A DNA stretch of 8,314 nt from Deltaproteobacteria bacterium (GTDB lineage: Bacteria; Desulfobacterota; Desulfomonilia; UBA1062): assembly GCA_020053185.1 (NCBI GenBank), contig JAGVNP010000339.1, positions 1-8,314 of the forward strand. Direction: 5' to 3'. Positions 1 to 5,949 of the stretch are shown here, one piece after another. A program made the position numbers and the translations under genes. How positions within the stretch are numbered: the first letter of the stretch is position 1; every line of letters starts with the position of its first letter. The notes under the pieces were generated by a model. The model did not search any database, was not told the origin of the DNA, and saw nothing but the letters and a program-made list of their open reading frames with translations.

Positions 1-915
1 TACCGATGCTTCATGTGAAAGACTGATGTCCTGATAACTGCCTTTTAGCTCAGGGATAGAATGAATCACGCCGCCGTCATTTAAAAGAAGTCCGCTGCAT
101 TCCATGTGACCTGTAACGTCAGTAGATACTCCATCAATCATCTGGCGTGACAGCGCAATACCGCCTTCTGATACGATCCTGCTGATAATCTCTCCGCTCG
201 CCCTCTTCCCCTCAAGCATAATTTTCCCACCAGTATCAAAATACGAATCTTTTTTTGAATAGATGACTGAATAGAACTTGGCACTCCCGCCGTCCATTAC
301 ATGGGCTACAGGGTACATGACTGTCTTTTTCACCTCAGTCATCGCAACATAATTAGAGATAAATCTTGCCTTTTTCCCAACGTTTATTGCGCCTATCGGA
401 TATACTTCAACATCGTTTGCCCAGTTGTGAATCATGGTATATCCCAAAGTAGCATTTTCACCCATATATGTTTCTGTTATGCCTACATGGCGGCCCTTAA
501 AGGCATGGCTTGCTGTGGTGCATCCATTTACAATATGAAGTTCCGCATTTGCACCTATTTCTATAATATTATGAATAAGTTGCGTTGTACCCATTGTTCC
601 AAGCATAAATCCTGCCTGTACCGGGGTATCGATTTTTATTCCTGGCTCTACCTTGACATAATATCCCACAGGGAGAGATTGTGATGCCATTTTAGTAAAT
701 TCGTTCTTATCCTTGTCGATCAGTTGAAAAAAAAGTTTATCCTGTACATGGGGATATTTTTTTAAGGCATCAGCCAAGGGAAGAATCTCCAAGCCCTTCA
801 CTTTGCGGGATGCTTCAAGAATATTATGGTCTAGTACTAAAAAATTACCGCAACTTGCGATACATGAATCATAGCCAACGTCCAAAAGCCGTGTTGTATC
901 TACATTCCCCTGCAT
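1..915 (-). CDS. sufB: SufB/SufD-family Fe-S cluster scaffold protein, short SmsB-like form (C-terminus cut by window edge)
   Basis: This is the scaffold partner of SufC in cytoplasmic Fe-S cluster assembly. I read 305 open codons from the ATG at 915 down to base 1, with no stop. Diagnostic stretches are an HIVNGC segment with Cys132, MIHNW at 161-165, a VEVYP...FISNY block at 169-189, and the C-terminal core GHMECSG (Cys273) ... VIHSIPEL (His285) ... SLSHEASV (His301, Glu302). The last region corresponds to where SufB carries its conserved Cys and SufD its His. Sequence stops at the typical HEASVG motif, so a few dozen residues are missing. The start overlaps the sufC stop by 16 nt, with GAGG four bases upstream, so translation is coupled. 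The absence of the long SufB N-terminus and the similarity to methanogen SufB proteins suggest the minimal SufCB (SMS) type. SufB versus SufD naming is not firm; the family call is. Confidence 0.9.
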   Translation of the reverse strand, partial: MQGNVDTTRLLDVGYDSCIASCGNFLVLDHNILEASRKVKGLEILPLADALKKYPHVQDKLFFQLIDKDKNEFTKMASQSLPVGYYVKVEPGIKIDTPVQAGFMLGTMGTTQLIHNIIEIGANAELHIVNGCTTASHAFKGRHVGITETYMGENATLGYTMIHNWANDVEVYPIGAINVGKKARFISNYVAMTEVKKTVMYPVAHVMDGGSAKFYSVIYSKKDSYFDTGGKIMLEGKRASGEIISRIVSEGGIALSRQMIDGVSTDVTGHMECSGLLLNDGGVIHSIPELKGSYQDISLSHEASV

Positions 916-1652
916 AAATCCTCTTTCAGGCATTTTTTGCATTGTTTGTATCCCTTTGCCTTGATCTCTTCAAAAATCTCATTTGGTGAGCCGCAACCCA
1001 ATATACGGCCATCAATCATCACATATGCAACATCTGCCTGTATATAATCCAGAATAAAACCGGTATGGGTAATAATAATGGCAGAACGTTTTCTCATCGT
1101 GATGGGTTTATCTTTTTCAAGCGAGGTCTTTAATGCCTCAGCAATGATTGAGATATTCTCTATATCGACACCCGATTCCGGCTCATCAAGAAGTAAAAGC
1201 TCAGGCATCTGCATCATGAGCTGAAGAATCTCAGACCTTTTTCTTTCCCCTCCGGAAAACCCCACATTGATGTCCCGTTCCATATACGTATCCATGTTGA
1301 GCATCTTGGAATAACGGTTCATTGACTCTTTATCGTGCCGTATAGTTGATAGAAGTGTCTCCAGCCTTATACCTTTTACTGCCGGTGGATACTGAAATCC
1401 GATCCCAATTCCAGATCGTGCCCGTTCATCAATAGGCACATTTTTAATGTCCTTGCCTTTAAAAAAGATCTCGCCCTCTGTTATTTTATACCCTGGAAGC
1501 CCCACTATACTGGCCAAAAGGGTGCTTTTCCCAGAGCCATTTGGCCCGAATATAACTGCTGTCTTTCCCTCTTCAAGGGTCAGATTTATTCCTTTTAATA
1601 TCCCCTTGCCTCCAGAAGAGACTTTTAATCCTTTGATGTCCAATAAAGCCAT
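900..1652 (-). CDS. sufC: SufC, Fe-S cluster assembly ATPase
   Basis: A 250-residue ABC-type ATPase that energises the SufB/D scaffold during Fe-S assembly; it is cytoplasmic and not a transporter. Visible motifs in order: Walker A GPNGSGKST at 36-44, Q-loop FQYPPAVKG with Gln87, signature FSGGERKR at 132-139, Walker B LLLLDEPESGVD at 152-163 with catalytic Glu157, and switch His196. The YPP after the Q-loop glutamine and the SGGERKR signature are typical of SufC rather than of importer ATPases. I chose the ATG at 1652 because GGAGG lies five bases upstream; a GTG at 1682 in the same frame would add ten residues but would put that Shine-Dalgarno inside the gene. The protein ends in a Cys-rich tail (Cys238-x2-Cys241, Cys247) absent from E. 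coli SufC. The downstream sufB overlaps by 16 nt. Only a poor promoter-like pair (CTGACA/TATTCA, 17-nt spacer) precedes it. Confidence 0.96.
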   Translation of the reverse strand: MALLDIKGLKVSSGGKGILKGINLTLEEGKTAVIFGPNGSGKSTLLASIVGLPGYKITEGEIFFKGKDIKNVPIDERARSGIGIGFQYPPAVKGIRLETLLSTIRHDKESMNRYSKMLNMDTYMERDINVGFSGGERKRSEILQLMMQMPELLLLDEPESGVDIENISIIAEALKTSLEKDKPITMRKRSAIIITHTGFILDYIQADVAYVMIDGRILGCGSPNEIFEEIKAKGYKQCKKCLKEDLCRGM

Positions 1653-1657
1653 TTCTT

Positions 1658-1662
1658 CCTCC
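1658..1662 (-). promoter_or_regulatory. Ribosome binding site fixing the sufC start
   Basis: GGAGG on the minus strand sits five bases before the ATG at 1652. It decides in favour of the 250-residue SufC (MALLDIK...) over the upstream GTG at 1682. Confidence 0.8.
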
Positions 1663-1718
1663 GAAAACTTTGAATAGCACACAGCATATTACTTGTCAGC
1701 GGAAAATTGAAAGATTTT

Positions 1719-1743
1719 TGGGAAGGGAAAATTTCCCTTCCCA
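1719..1743. repeat. Perfect 25-nt inverted repeat between the stress-protein gene and sufC
   Basis: Two 12-base arms (left arm TGGGAAGGGAAA) around a single central base form a perfect palindrome. It starts 17 bases after the stop of the universal stress gene and ends about 67 bases before the sufC start. As minus-strand RNA it can fold into a stem of about ten pairs with two GGG/CCC blocks and a small loop. It is followed by A-rich sequence rather than a U-run on the minus strand, and by ATTACG on the plus strand, so it is not a canonical intrinsic terminator in either direction. It could be a U-less terminator, an mRNA-stabilising 3' hairpin, or a protein-binding site. Confidence 0.7.
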
Positions 1744-1759
1744 TTACGATATACGATAG

Positions 1760-2221
1760 CTAGAGAGGCAATTCTTTCAGCCGATATGGATTCACTGTCA
1801 GCACAGGACAGGTGGCTTTTTTCACTACCCGCAAGGCAACGCTTCCGAACATGATCATATCAATACCCTTACGGCCATGGGTGCCCATGATAATCAGATC
1901 GATACTTTGACGCTCTGCAAATTTCACAATCTCAATACCAGGGTCTCCAACTATAATGTGAGGCGTTACAGGAAGCTCCTTGAGAAATTCTCCTGCAAAA
2001 TCCCTCATTTTTCTCTCAACCCCGCTCAGCGTTTGTTCCTCTATTTTTTTAATGGTTTCCTCTGGCACATAAAGATTGCCAAGATGCTCTAATTTCACAA
2101 CCACATGAAGGAGATGTATCTCTGCGTCAAATTTTTTACTCAGATACCGAGTGTATGCTGCAATCACTGCGCCCACTTCAGTAAAATCTGTAGGAAGCAG
2201 GATCTTTTTAAACTCTTTCAT
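1760..2221 (-). CDS. Universal stress protein (UspA family, ATP-binding type)
   Basis: A 153-residue single-domain Usp protein, a small cytoplasmic nucleotide-binding protein of the Rossmann-like Usp fold, usually dimeric and linked to stress or stationary-phase survival. The N-terminal strand KKILLPTDFTE (5-15) carries the conserved Asp12. The C-terminal ATP-binding motif is complete: G113-x2-G116-x9-G126-S127, followed by strand CPVLTVNP at 138-145. This places it with the ATP-binding Usp proteins rather than the non-binding UspA/C/D type. Length is normal for one domain. A purine-rich run (GGGGGAAGGG) precedes the ATG and a good TATAAT lies about 35 bases upstream, so it probably has its own promoter. 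A strong inverted repeat follows the stop. Its physiological trigger cannot be read from the sequence. Confidence 0.93.
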   Translation of the reverse strand: MKEFKKILLPTDFTEVGAVIAAYTRYLSKKFDAEIHLLHVVVKLEHLGNLYVPEETIKKIEEQTLSGVERKMRDFAGEFLKELPVTPHIIVGDPGIEIVKFAERQSIDLIIMGTHGRKGIDMIMFGSVALRVVKKATCPVLTVNPYRLKELPL

Positions 2222-2255
2222 ACCCTTCCCCCCTATCTTTTACTTGCACACTAAA

Positions 2256-2284
2256 ATTATATTCCATGTATCGGTAAATTAAAA
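2256..2284 (-). promoter_or_regulatory. Candidate sigma70 promoter for the universal stress gene
   Basis: A perfect TATAAT on the minus strand at 2261-2256 lies about 35 bases before the stress-gene ATG. The -35 position (2284-2279, TTTTAA) is poor, but the region upstream is a T/A-rich tract that could act like an UP element. Predicted transcription start is near 2249, giving a leader of about 27 nt that includes the purine-rich ribosome binding site. Confidence 0.4.
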
Positions 2285-2307
2285 AAATTCATTACAGCAA
2301 ATGCAAT
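2281..2307 (-). terminator. Weak candidate terminator after the acuI-family gene
   Basis: On the minus strand, ATTGCA and TGTAAT can pair (six pairs, one G-U) around a five-base loop, and a run of seven T follows three bases later. The stem is short and AT-rich, so this is a low-confidence terminator. The same T-run is also part of the possible upstream region of the stress-gene promoter. Confidence 0.25.
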
Positions 2308-2331
2308 AGTCATCCTCGTTTATAATTCAAT

Positions 2332-3318
2332 TTACCTCGGCTCCACCAATGTTCTGCCTTTAATCTTCCCTTGCAATATCTGTTTTATAGCTGCATCTAA
2401 TCCATCAAGGGTAATGGTAGATACAAGTATTTCCAAGTTGTCAGGCTTCCACTGAGAAGAGAGCTTTTCCCAGATTGCAAGCCGAAGGTTCATCGGACAT
2501 TGAACCGAATCAACCCCAAGGAGGTTCACGCCTCGTAAGATAAATGGAAACACATTAGTGACAAAATCTGGGCCGCCAACCAGACCGCATGATGCAATGC
2601 TCCCCATATATTTTGTTGTCCGGATCACATGCTCCATAGTCTTTCCGCCCACAGCCTCAACCACTCCTGCCCATTGCTCCTTGAGTAACGGTTTTGAAGT
2701 CTCTACCTGCGCATCCTCTCTGGAGATAATTTCTTTTGCGCCGATCTGTTTCAAAAATTCATGCTGTTCGCTTTTTCCGGTACTCGCAGTCACGTGAAAG
2801 CCGAGTTTTGCCAGGATAGCGACAGCAATACTTCCTACCCCTCCTGTTGCACCGGTTACCAGCACTGGCCCTTTGTCAGGGGACAGCCCATTGTGGATAA
2901 GCTGATGCACACAAAGACCGGCAGTAAACCCGGCAGTACCGAATATCATTGACTCTTTCAAGCTCAGTCCTTTTGGCAAAGGAACTACCCAGCCAACAGG
3001 AACCCGGCAGTATTGGGCAAACCCCCCATCGGTATTCATACCTAGGTCATAGCCTGTGACGATCACCTCATCTCCTGGTTTGAATTTTGGAGAGGTGCTT
3101 TCTGCAACAACGCCAGCCGCATCAATGCCAGGTATATGCGGGAACTTTCTGGTAACCCCAGGGTTACCAACTGCAGACAGACCATCTTTATAATTAAGAG
3201 AAGAATATGCCACTTTAATCAGCACATCGCCTTGAGGCAGATCGTTTGCGTTGATCTGTTCAACCTTGCCCACAAATTTTTCATCAACTTTTTTCACCCG
3301 ATATGCAAGAAATTCCAT
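2332..3318 (-). CDS. acuI: YhdH/AcuI-family zinc-independent alcohol dehydrogenase (acrylyl-CoA reductase / quinone oxidoreductase-like)
   Basis: A 328-residue MDR-superfamily oxidoreductase, full length for the YhdH/AcuI family (about 325 residues). Characterised members reduce acryloyl-CoA to propionyl-CoA with NADPH. Visible features: N-terminal GroES-like fold with SSLNYKDGL at 39-47 and PGIDAAG at 63-69, GYDLGMNTDGGFAQY at 89-103, and the nucleotide-binding glycine motif GATGGVG at 156-162 followed by AVAILAKLGF. The catalytic and structural zinc ligands of classical alcohol dehydrogenases are absent, as usual in this family. I start it at the ATG at 3318, which has AGGAG five bases upstream; a TTG at 3333 would include that site within the gene. 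It diverges from the heme operon, sharing a 140-bp regulatory region. No CoA-transferase or DMSP gene is adjacent, so the physiological substrate is open; the family assignment is firm. Confidence 0.9.
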   Translation of the reverse strand: MEFLAYRVKKVDEKFVGKVEQINANDLPQGDVLIKVAYSSLNYKDGLSAVGNPGVTRKFPHIPGIDAAGVVAESTSPKFKPGDEVIVTGYDLGMNTDGGFAQYCRVPVGWVVPLPKGLSLKESMIFGTAGFTAGLCVHQLIHNGLSPDKGPVLVTGATGGVGSIAVAILAKLGFHVTASTGKSEQHEFLKQIGAKEIISREDAQVETSKPLLKEQWAGVVEAVGGKTMEHVIRTTKYMGSIASCGLVGGPDFVTNVFPFILRGVNLLGVDSVQCPMNLRLAIWEKLSSQWKPDNLEILVSTITLDGLDAAIKQILQGKIKGRTLVEPR

Positions 3319-3323
3319 ACCAA

Positions 3324-3328
3324 CTCCT
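3324..3328 (-). promoter_or_regulatory. Ribosome binding site fixing the acuI-family start
   Basis: AGGAG on the minus strand, five bases before the ATG at 3318. It selects the start MEFLAYRV over the upstream in-frame TTG at 3333. Confidence 0.8.
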
Positions 3329-3410
3329 TTCAATTAATGTGAATATTTTCAATCAATATTATTCATCATCCATAAGGACTTTTACTGGGTAACATGTGCA
3401 TACAAAGCCT

Positions 3411-3426
3411 GTCAACAATTGTTGAC
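3411..3426. promoter_or_regulatory. Perfect 16-bp palindrome, candidate operator in the divergent promoter region
   Basis: GTCAACAATTGTTGAC is its own reverse complement and lies 33 bases before the TPR-HTH gene and 93 bases before the acuI-family start. Each half contains a TTGAC core. With flanking bases it yields TTGACT on the plus strand (3422-3427) and a consensus TTGACA on the minus strand (3415-3410). A dimeric regulator bound here would cover both -35 regions. The minus-strand partner -10 at a 17-nt spacing (TTACCC) is poor, so the acuI-side promoter is uncertain. The binding protein is not known; the TPR-HTH product is a candidate only by adjacency. Confidence 0.55.
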
Positions 3427-3450
3427 TTTTCGTCTCCACACGCATAGATT
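3422..3450 (+). promoter_or_regulatory. Candidate sigma70 promoter of the TPR/heme operon
   Basis: TTGACT (5/6 to consensus) at 3422-3427 and TAGATT (4/6) at 3445-3450 are separated by exactly 17 bases. The predicted start of transcription falls at about 3457-3459, on or next to the ATG at 3459, which would make the first cistron leaderless. The -35 element lies within the right half of the 16-bp palindrome. Confidence 0.4.
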
Positions 3451-3458
3451 GATTTGCG

Positions 3459-4598
3459 ATGAGGGGAAAACTTGAACAGCCAAAAGGCCTGATAGAGCTT
3501 ATTTCTATAGAGGTTGAGCGGATTGATCTTGAATACTCGGAGTTGTGGCTCAGCTATGAATTCAGCTGTCCTGGCGGTGAGTATAAATCTGCCATGTGCA
3601 TACCTATCTCAAGTTCAAAAGACATGACAGATAACTTTTTTAAAGAACTGATATATGAGGCTGAACGTGTCTCAGATATTGATGAAAAAAGCAGCAATGC
3701 AATCGGCCTTTATGTGTCCAATAAAAGCGAAACAATGCTTCCGGTTAAGAATCTCTGTCAGAGAATAGTTGATATAGCAAGCCTAAGCGCTCCTTTGGAT
3801 GAAAACAGGGAGTATATCAATTTATGTACCACGGGAACCAATTTTAAAGAGCCCTCAAAGAGCCTTCAGAATAAAGATTTTGAAGAACGATTCAAGCTGT
3901 TTATTGGCAGGGCAAAGAAAAAAATGGCTAAGGGTCACTATACCATTGCAGCAGACGACCTGGAAAAGGCAAAAGTGCTGTGTGCAACAAGTACGCACAT
4001 CTATAAACTCATAGGCATTTGTCACAGAGAGCTCGGCCATCTTGATCTTGCAAAAGAGATGTTCTCAAATGCCCTGGAATTGGGCGATGTAAGCAGAGAT
4101 ACCTTTCTATACCTCGCAGAAACCAGCTTTTTTTTAGGTGATATGAGTTACAGCGAGTCTGTGCTTGAGAGGATGCTTCTCCAGTATCCCAAAGATATAC
4201 GGGGCATGGTTGAGCTTGCCAATGTCAGATATCAGCTTGGAAAAGAGTATATAGATGAGATTGATAACGCCTGTTCCATTGATGAAGATCTCTCAAAAGC
4301 CACTATCCTTCAGACATTTGTGTTCAAGAAGGTAAATAATAATACATATCAGTGGATATCTGATGAAGAAGCATCGCAGATATTAGATATCCCGACAGAT
4401 ACAATAAGAACTCTTGCAGTTAAACAGAAGATCCCGGCACGTATAGCGAATGACGATCAGAATCTTTTTTTTGACAAAAACGAGCTGGAGGCCTGGGCCT
4501 TTGTATACAGAAGATGTGGATTATTGAAAGATGAAATCGATAGAATTGAATCTCACTCAGGGCAAGACACAGATACAGACATGGCTTTACTTTCCTGA
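3459..4598 (+). CDS. TPR-repeat protein with C-terminal excisionase/MerR-like helix-turn-helix; function unknown
   Basis: A 379-residue soluble protein with three parts. Residues 1-130 are a mixed alpha/beta region I do not recognise. Residues about 145-246 hold roughly three TPR-like helical hairpins (145-177, 179-212, 213-246), with helix patterns such as IYKLIGICHRELGHLDLAKEMFSNALEL. Residues about 297-350 match the excisionase/MerR-like DNA-binding pattern (HTH_17 type): WISDEEASQILDIPTDTIR, then KIPAR and FFDKNELEAW. No signal peptide or membrane segment is visible. The ATG at 3459 is the earliest possible start because TGA lies in frame at 3450-3452; no Shine-Dalgarno precedes it. It heads the heme operon and its 3' end overlaps the next gene by 68 nt. 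A role as a regulator or adaptor of tetrapyrrole synthesis is inference from fold and position. Confidence 0.85.
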   Translation: MRGKLEQPKGLIELISIEVERIDLEYSELWLSYEFSCPGGEYKSAMCIPISSSKDMTDNFFKELIYEAERVSDIDEKSSNAIGLYVSNKSETMLPVKNLCQRIVDIASLSAPLDENREYINLCTTGTNFKEPSKSLQNKDFEERFKLFIGRAKKKMAKGHYTIAADDLEKAKVLCATSTHIYKLIGICHRELGHLDLAKEMFSNALELGDVSRDTFLYLAETSFFLGDMSYSESVLERMLLQYPKDIRGMVELANVRYQLGKEYIDEIDNACSIDEDLSKATILQTFVFKKVNNNTYQWISDEEASQILDIPTDTIRTLAVKQKIPARIANDDQNLFFDKNELEAWAFVYRRCGLLKDEIDRIESHSGQDTDTDMALLS

Positions 4599-5289
4599 GC
4601 CAAAGCCAGTTTGTCTAATCCCGGCCGTGATAATCTGCCATGGAATACCTGGCGGTGCACCCGACCCCAATGATAAAGGATATCTCCCTCTTGCAGAAAA
4701 AATCACTGAAAAGGGACTGTGCTGCATACTGTTTAACTTTACCGGATGCGGCACATCAGAGTGCAGTATCGATATGTTTATGTGGAAGCTAGATCTCGAT
4801 ACTGTATTGGACAAGGTTTACGACACCCCTGGAATCGATCCTAAATCCATCCATTGCATAGGATTCAGCGCCGGAGGAACTGTCGCCGCCCATGTGGCTC
4901 TTTATGATGACAGGATAAAAAGCCTCATGCTTCTTGCAACGCCTGCAAAGCTTTCAGAGATTCTGCCCAAAGATCCTCAAATAATGAAAGATCATTTTTC
5001 CAGCATCGGGCTCATTAAAGACAAAGATACCCCTAAGGATCTACAGCTCTGGTACAATGGTTTTTGCCAGATGTCACCTGTGTACTGGATACCATATATA
5101 AGCCCCAGGCCGATTGCTATTGTGCATGGCGACAATGATACGACTGTGCCTGTAGAGCATGCAAAAAGGCTCTACAATCATGCCTCTTATCCAAAAGAGA
5201 TAATTATTTTGGAAGGAGCTACTCATCAGCTTAGAAAGGACGAGAGGATTACAGATATAATTCTGAATTGGCTTTCAAAGGTTGTGTAA
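4531..5289 (+). CDS. Alpha/beta hydrolase (serine hydrolase, substrate unknown)
   Basis: A 252-residue cytoplasmic alpha/beta-hydrolase of the esterase/dienelactone-hydrolase-like type. An N-terminal beta strand pair (IELNLTQGKTQIQTWLYFP) leads into the oxyanion-hole motif HGIPGG at 37-42. The nucleophile elbow is GFSAGG with Ser113. HGDNDTTVP at 199-207 gives the probable catalytic Asp203, and GATHQL gives His232, so the triad is complete. The reading frame is closed by TGA at 4525-4527, so the ATG at 4531 is the only reasonable start. It therefore overlaps the TPR gene by 68 nt, and only a weak purine stretch precedes it, which suggests translational coupling. The stop TAA directly abuts the next ATG. 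Its place in a tetrapyrrole operon is unexplained; an ester, thioester or lactone substrate is possible but nothing specifies it. Confidence 0.88.
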   Translation: MKSIELNLTQGKTQIQTWLYFPEPKPVCLIPAVIICHGIPGGAPDPNDKGYLPLAEKITEKGLCCILFNFTGCGTSECSIDMFMWKLDLDTVLDKVYDTPGIDPKSIHCIGFSAGGTVAAHVALYDDRIKSLMLLATPAKLSEILPKDPQIMKDHFSSIGLIKDKDTPKDLQLWYNGFCQMSPVYWIPYISPRPIAIVHGDNDTTVPVEHAKRLYNHASYPKEIIILEGATHQLRKDERITDIILNWLSKVV

Positions 5290-5949
5290 ATGGCAGAAAA
5301 TGAGAACAACTACTATCCTGTATTTTTAGATCTAAAAGACAAACAATGCGTGGTCATAGGCGGCGGCATGGTCGCTGCCAGAAAAATAGAATCCCTTGTC
5401 TCATGCGGGGCAAAAGTAAAAGTGATCTCGCCTGAGATAAATCCTGAAATAGTAGCGATGACAGACATCGAGATAAAGCACAGAAAATACAAGTCCGGAG
5501 ACTTGAAGGATGCCTTTTTGGTGATTGCTGCGACAAATGATGAGGAAGAAAATAAAACAATAAGTAAGGAAGCAAAAAAGCAACACGTCTTCTGTAATGT
5601 GGTGGATCAGGCGGATCTATGCAGCTTCATTGTTCCGTCAGTGGTGGAAAAAGGCATGATAAAGATAGCAATCTCCACCAGCGGTGCTTCCCCTTCCCTT
5701 GCGAGCAAGCTTCGCAGAGAAATAGACTCTCATATAGGCAGCGAGTACGAGATACTTGCCAGAATCCTTAATAAAATACGTCCTCTTGTGCTGTCCCAGG
5801 AAGGAGGCCATTCTGAGCATAAAAGAATTTTTGATGTACTGATCGACTCTCAGCTCCTTGATGCTATCAGTGATAATGACAGGGTTCTGGCAGAACAGAT
5901 ACTTTTGCAGGCTCTTGGCACCCAGGTAGATCTTGAGGATATCTTATGA
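5290..5949 (+). CDS. sirC: Precorrin-2 dehydrogenase (siroheme synthase N-terminal domain; possible sirohydrochlorin ferrochelatase)
   Basis: A 219-residue stand-alone enzyme equivalent to the N-terminal part of CysG or to yeast Met8p and bacterial SirC. It oxidises precorrin-2 to sirohydrochlorin with NAD+; some relatives also insert iron to give siroheme. Visible motifs: YPVFLDL at 9-15, NAD-binding VVIGGG at 21-26, AATND at 80-84, CNVVD at 102-106 with Asp106 at the position of the catalytic Asp of Met8p/CysG, FIVPS at 113-117, and the signature STSGASPSLA at 129-138. No uroporphyrinogen methyltransferase domain is fused, so that activity must be encoded elsewhere. AAAGG lies upstream of the ATG, which directly follows the hydrolase stop. 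The stop overlaps the next start as ATGA. The dehydrogenase call is firm; chelatase activity is not decidable here. Confidence 0.93.
   Translation: MAENENNYYPVFLDLKDKQCVVIGGGMVAARKIESLVSCGAKVKVISPEINPEIVAMTDIEIKHRKYKSGDLKDAFLVIAATNDEEENKTISKEAKKQHVFCNVVDQADLCSFIVPSVVEKGMIKIAISTSGASPSLASKLRREIDSHIGSEYEILARILNKIRPLVLSQEGGHSEHKRIFDVLIDSQLLDAISDNDRVLAEQILLQALGTQVDLEDIL
5935..5938 (+). promoter_or_regulatory. Ribosome binding site of the HemX/CcsA-like gene
   Basis: GAGG, seven bases before the ATG at 5946 and inside the 3' end of sirC. It supports the ATGA-overlapping start. Confidence 0.6.

Noticed and set aside
301..684. Plus-strand open frame of 127 codons
   Set aside because: It is antisense to the SufB-like gene, which has conserved SufB motifs throughout. 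The plus-strand product resembles no family and is Cys/Tyr/His-rich, as is common in antisense frames.
1447..1677. Plus-strand open frame opposite the 5' half of sufC
   Set aside because: It is the complement of the Walker A region of sufC. There is no ribosome site or motif, and the minus-strand gene is unambiguous.
1671..1699. Minus-strand CTGACA - 17 bases - TATTCA as the sufC promoter
   Set aside because: The -10 matches only 3/6, and the implied transcription start would fall almost on the GGAGG ribosome site. I do not list it as a feature.
3340..3351. Near-palindrome TGAATATTTTCA upstream of the acuI-family gene as an FNR/CRP-type site
   Set aside because: It lacks the TTGAT/ATCAA or TGTGA/TCACA half-sites at correct spacing, and the surroundings are AT-rich enough to give such matches by chance.
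4580..4598. Internal ATG at 4580 as an alternative hydrolase start
   Set aside because: This ATG is in the TPR-HTH frame, where it meets the stop at 4596-4598 after four further codons. It is not in the hydrolase frame.
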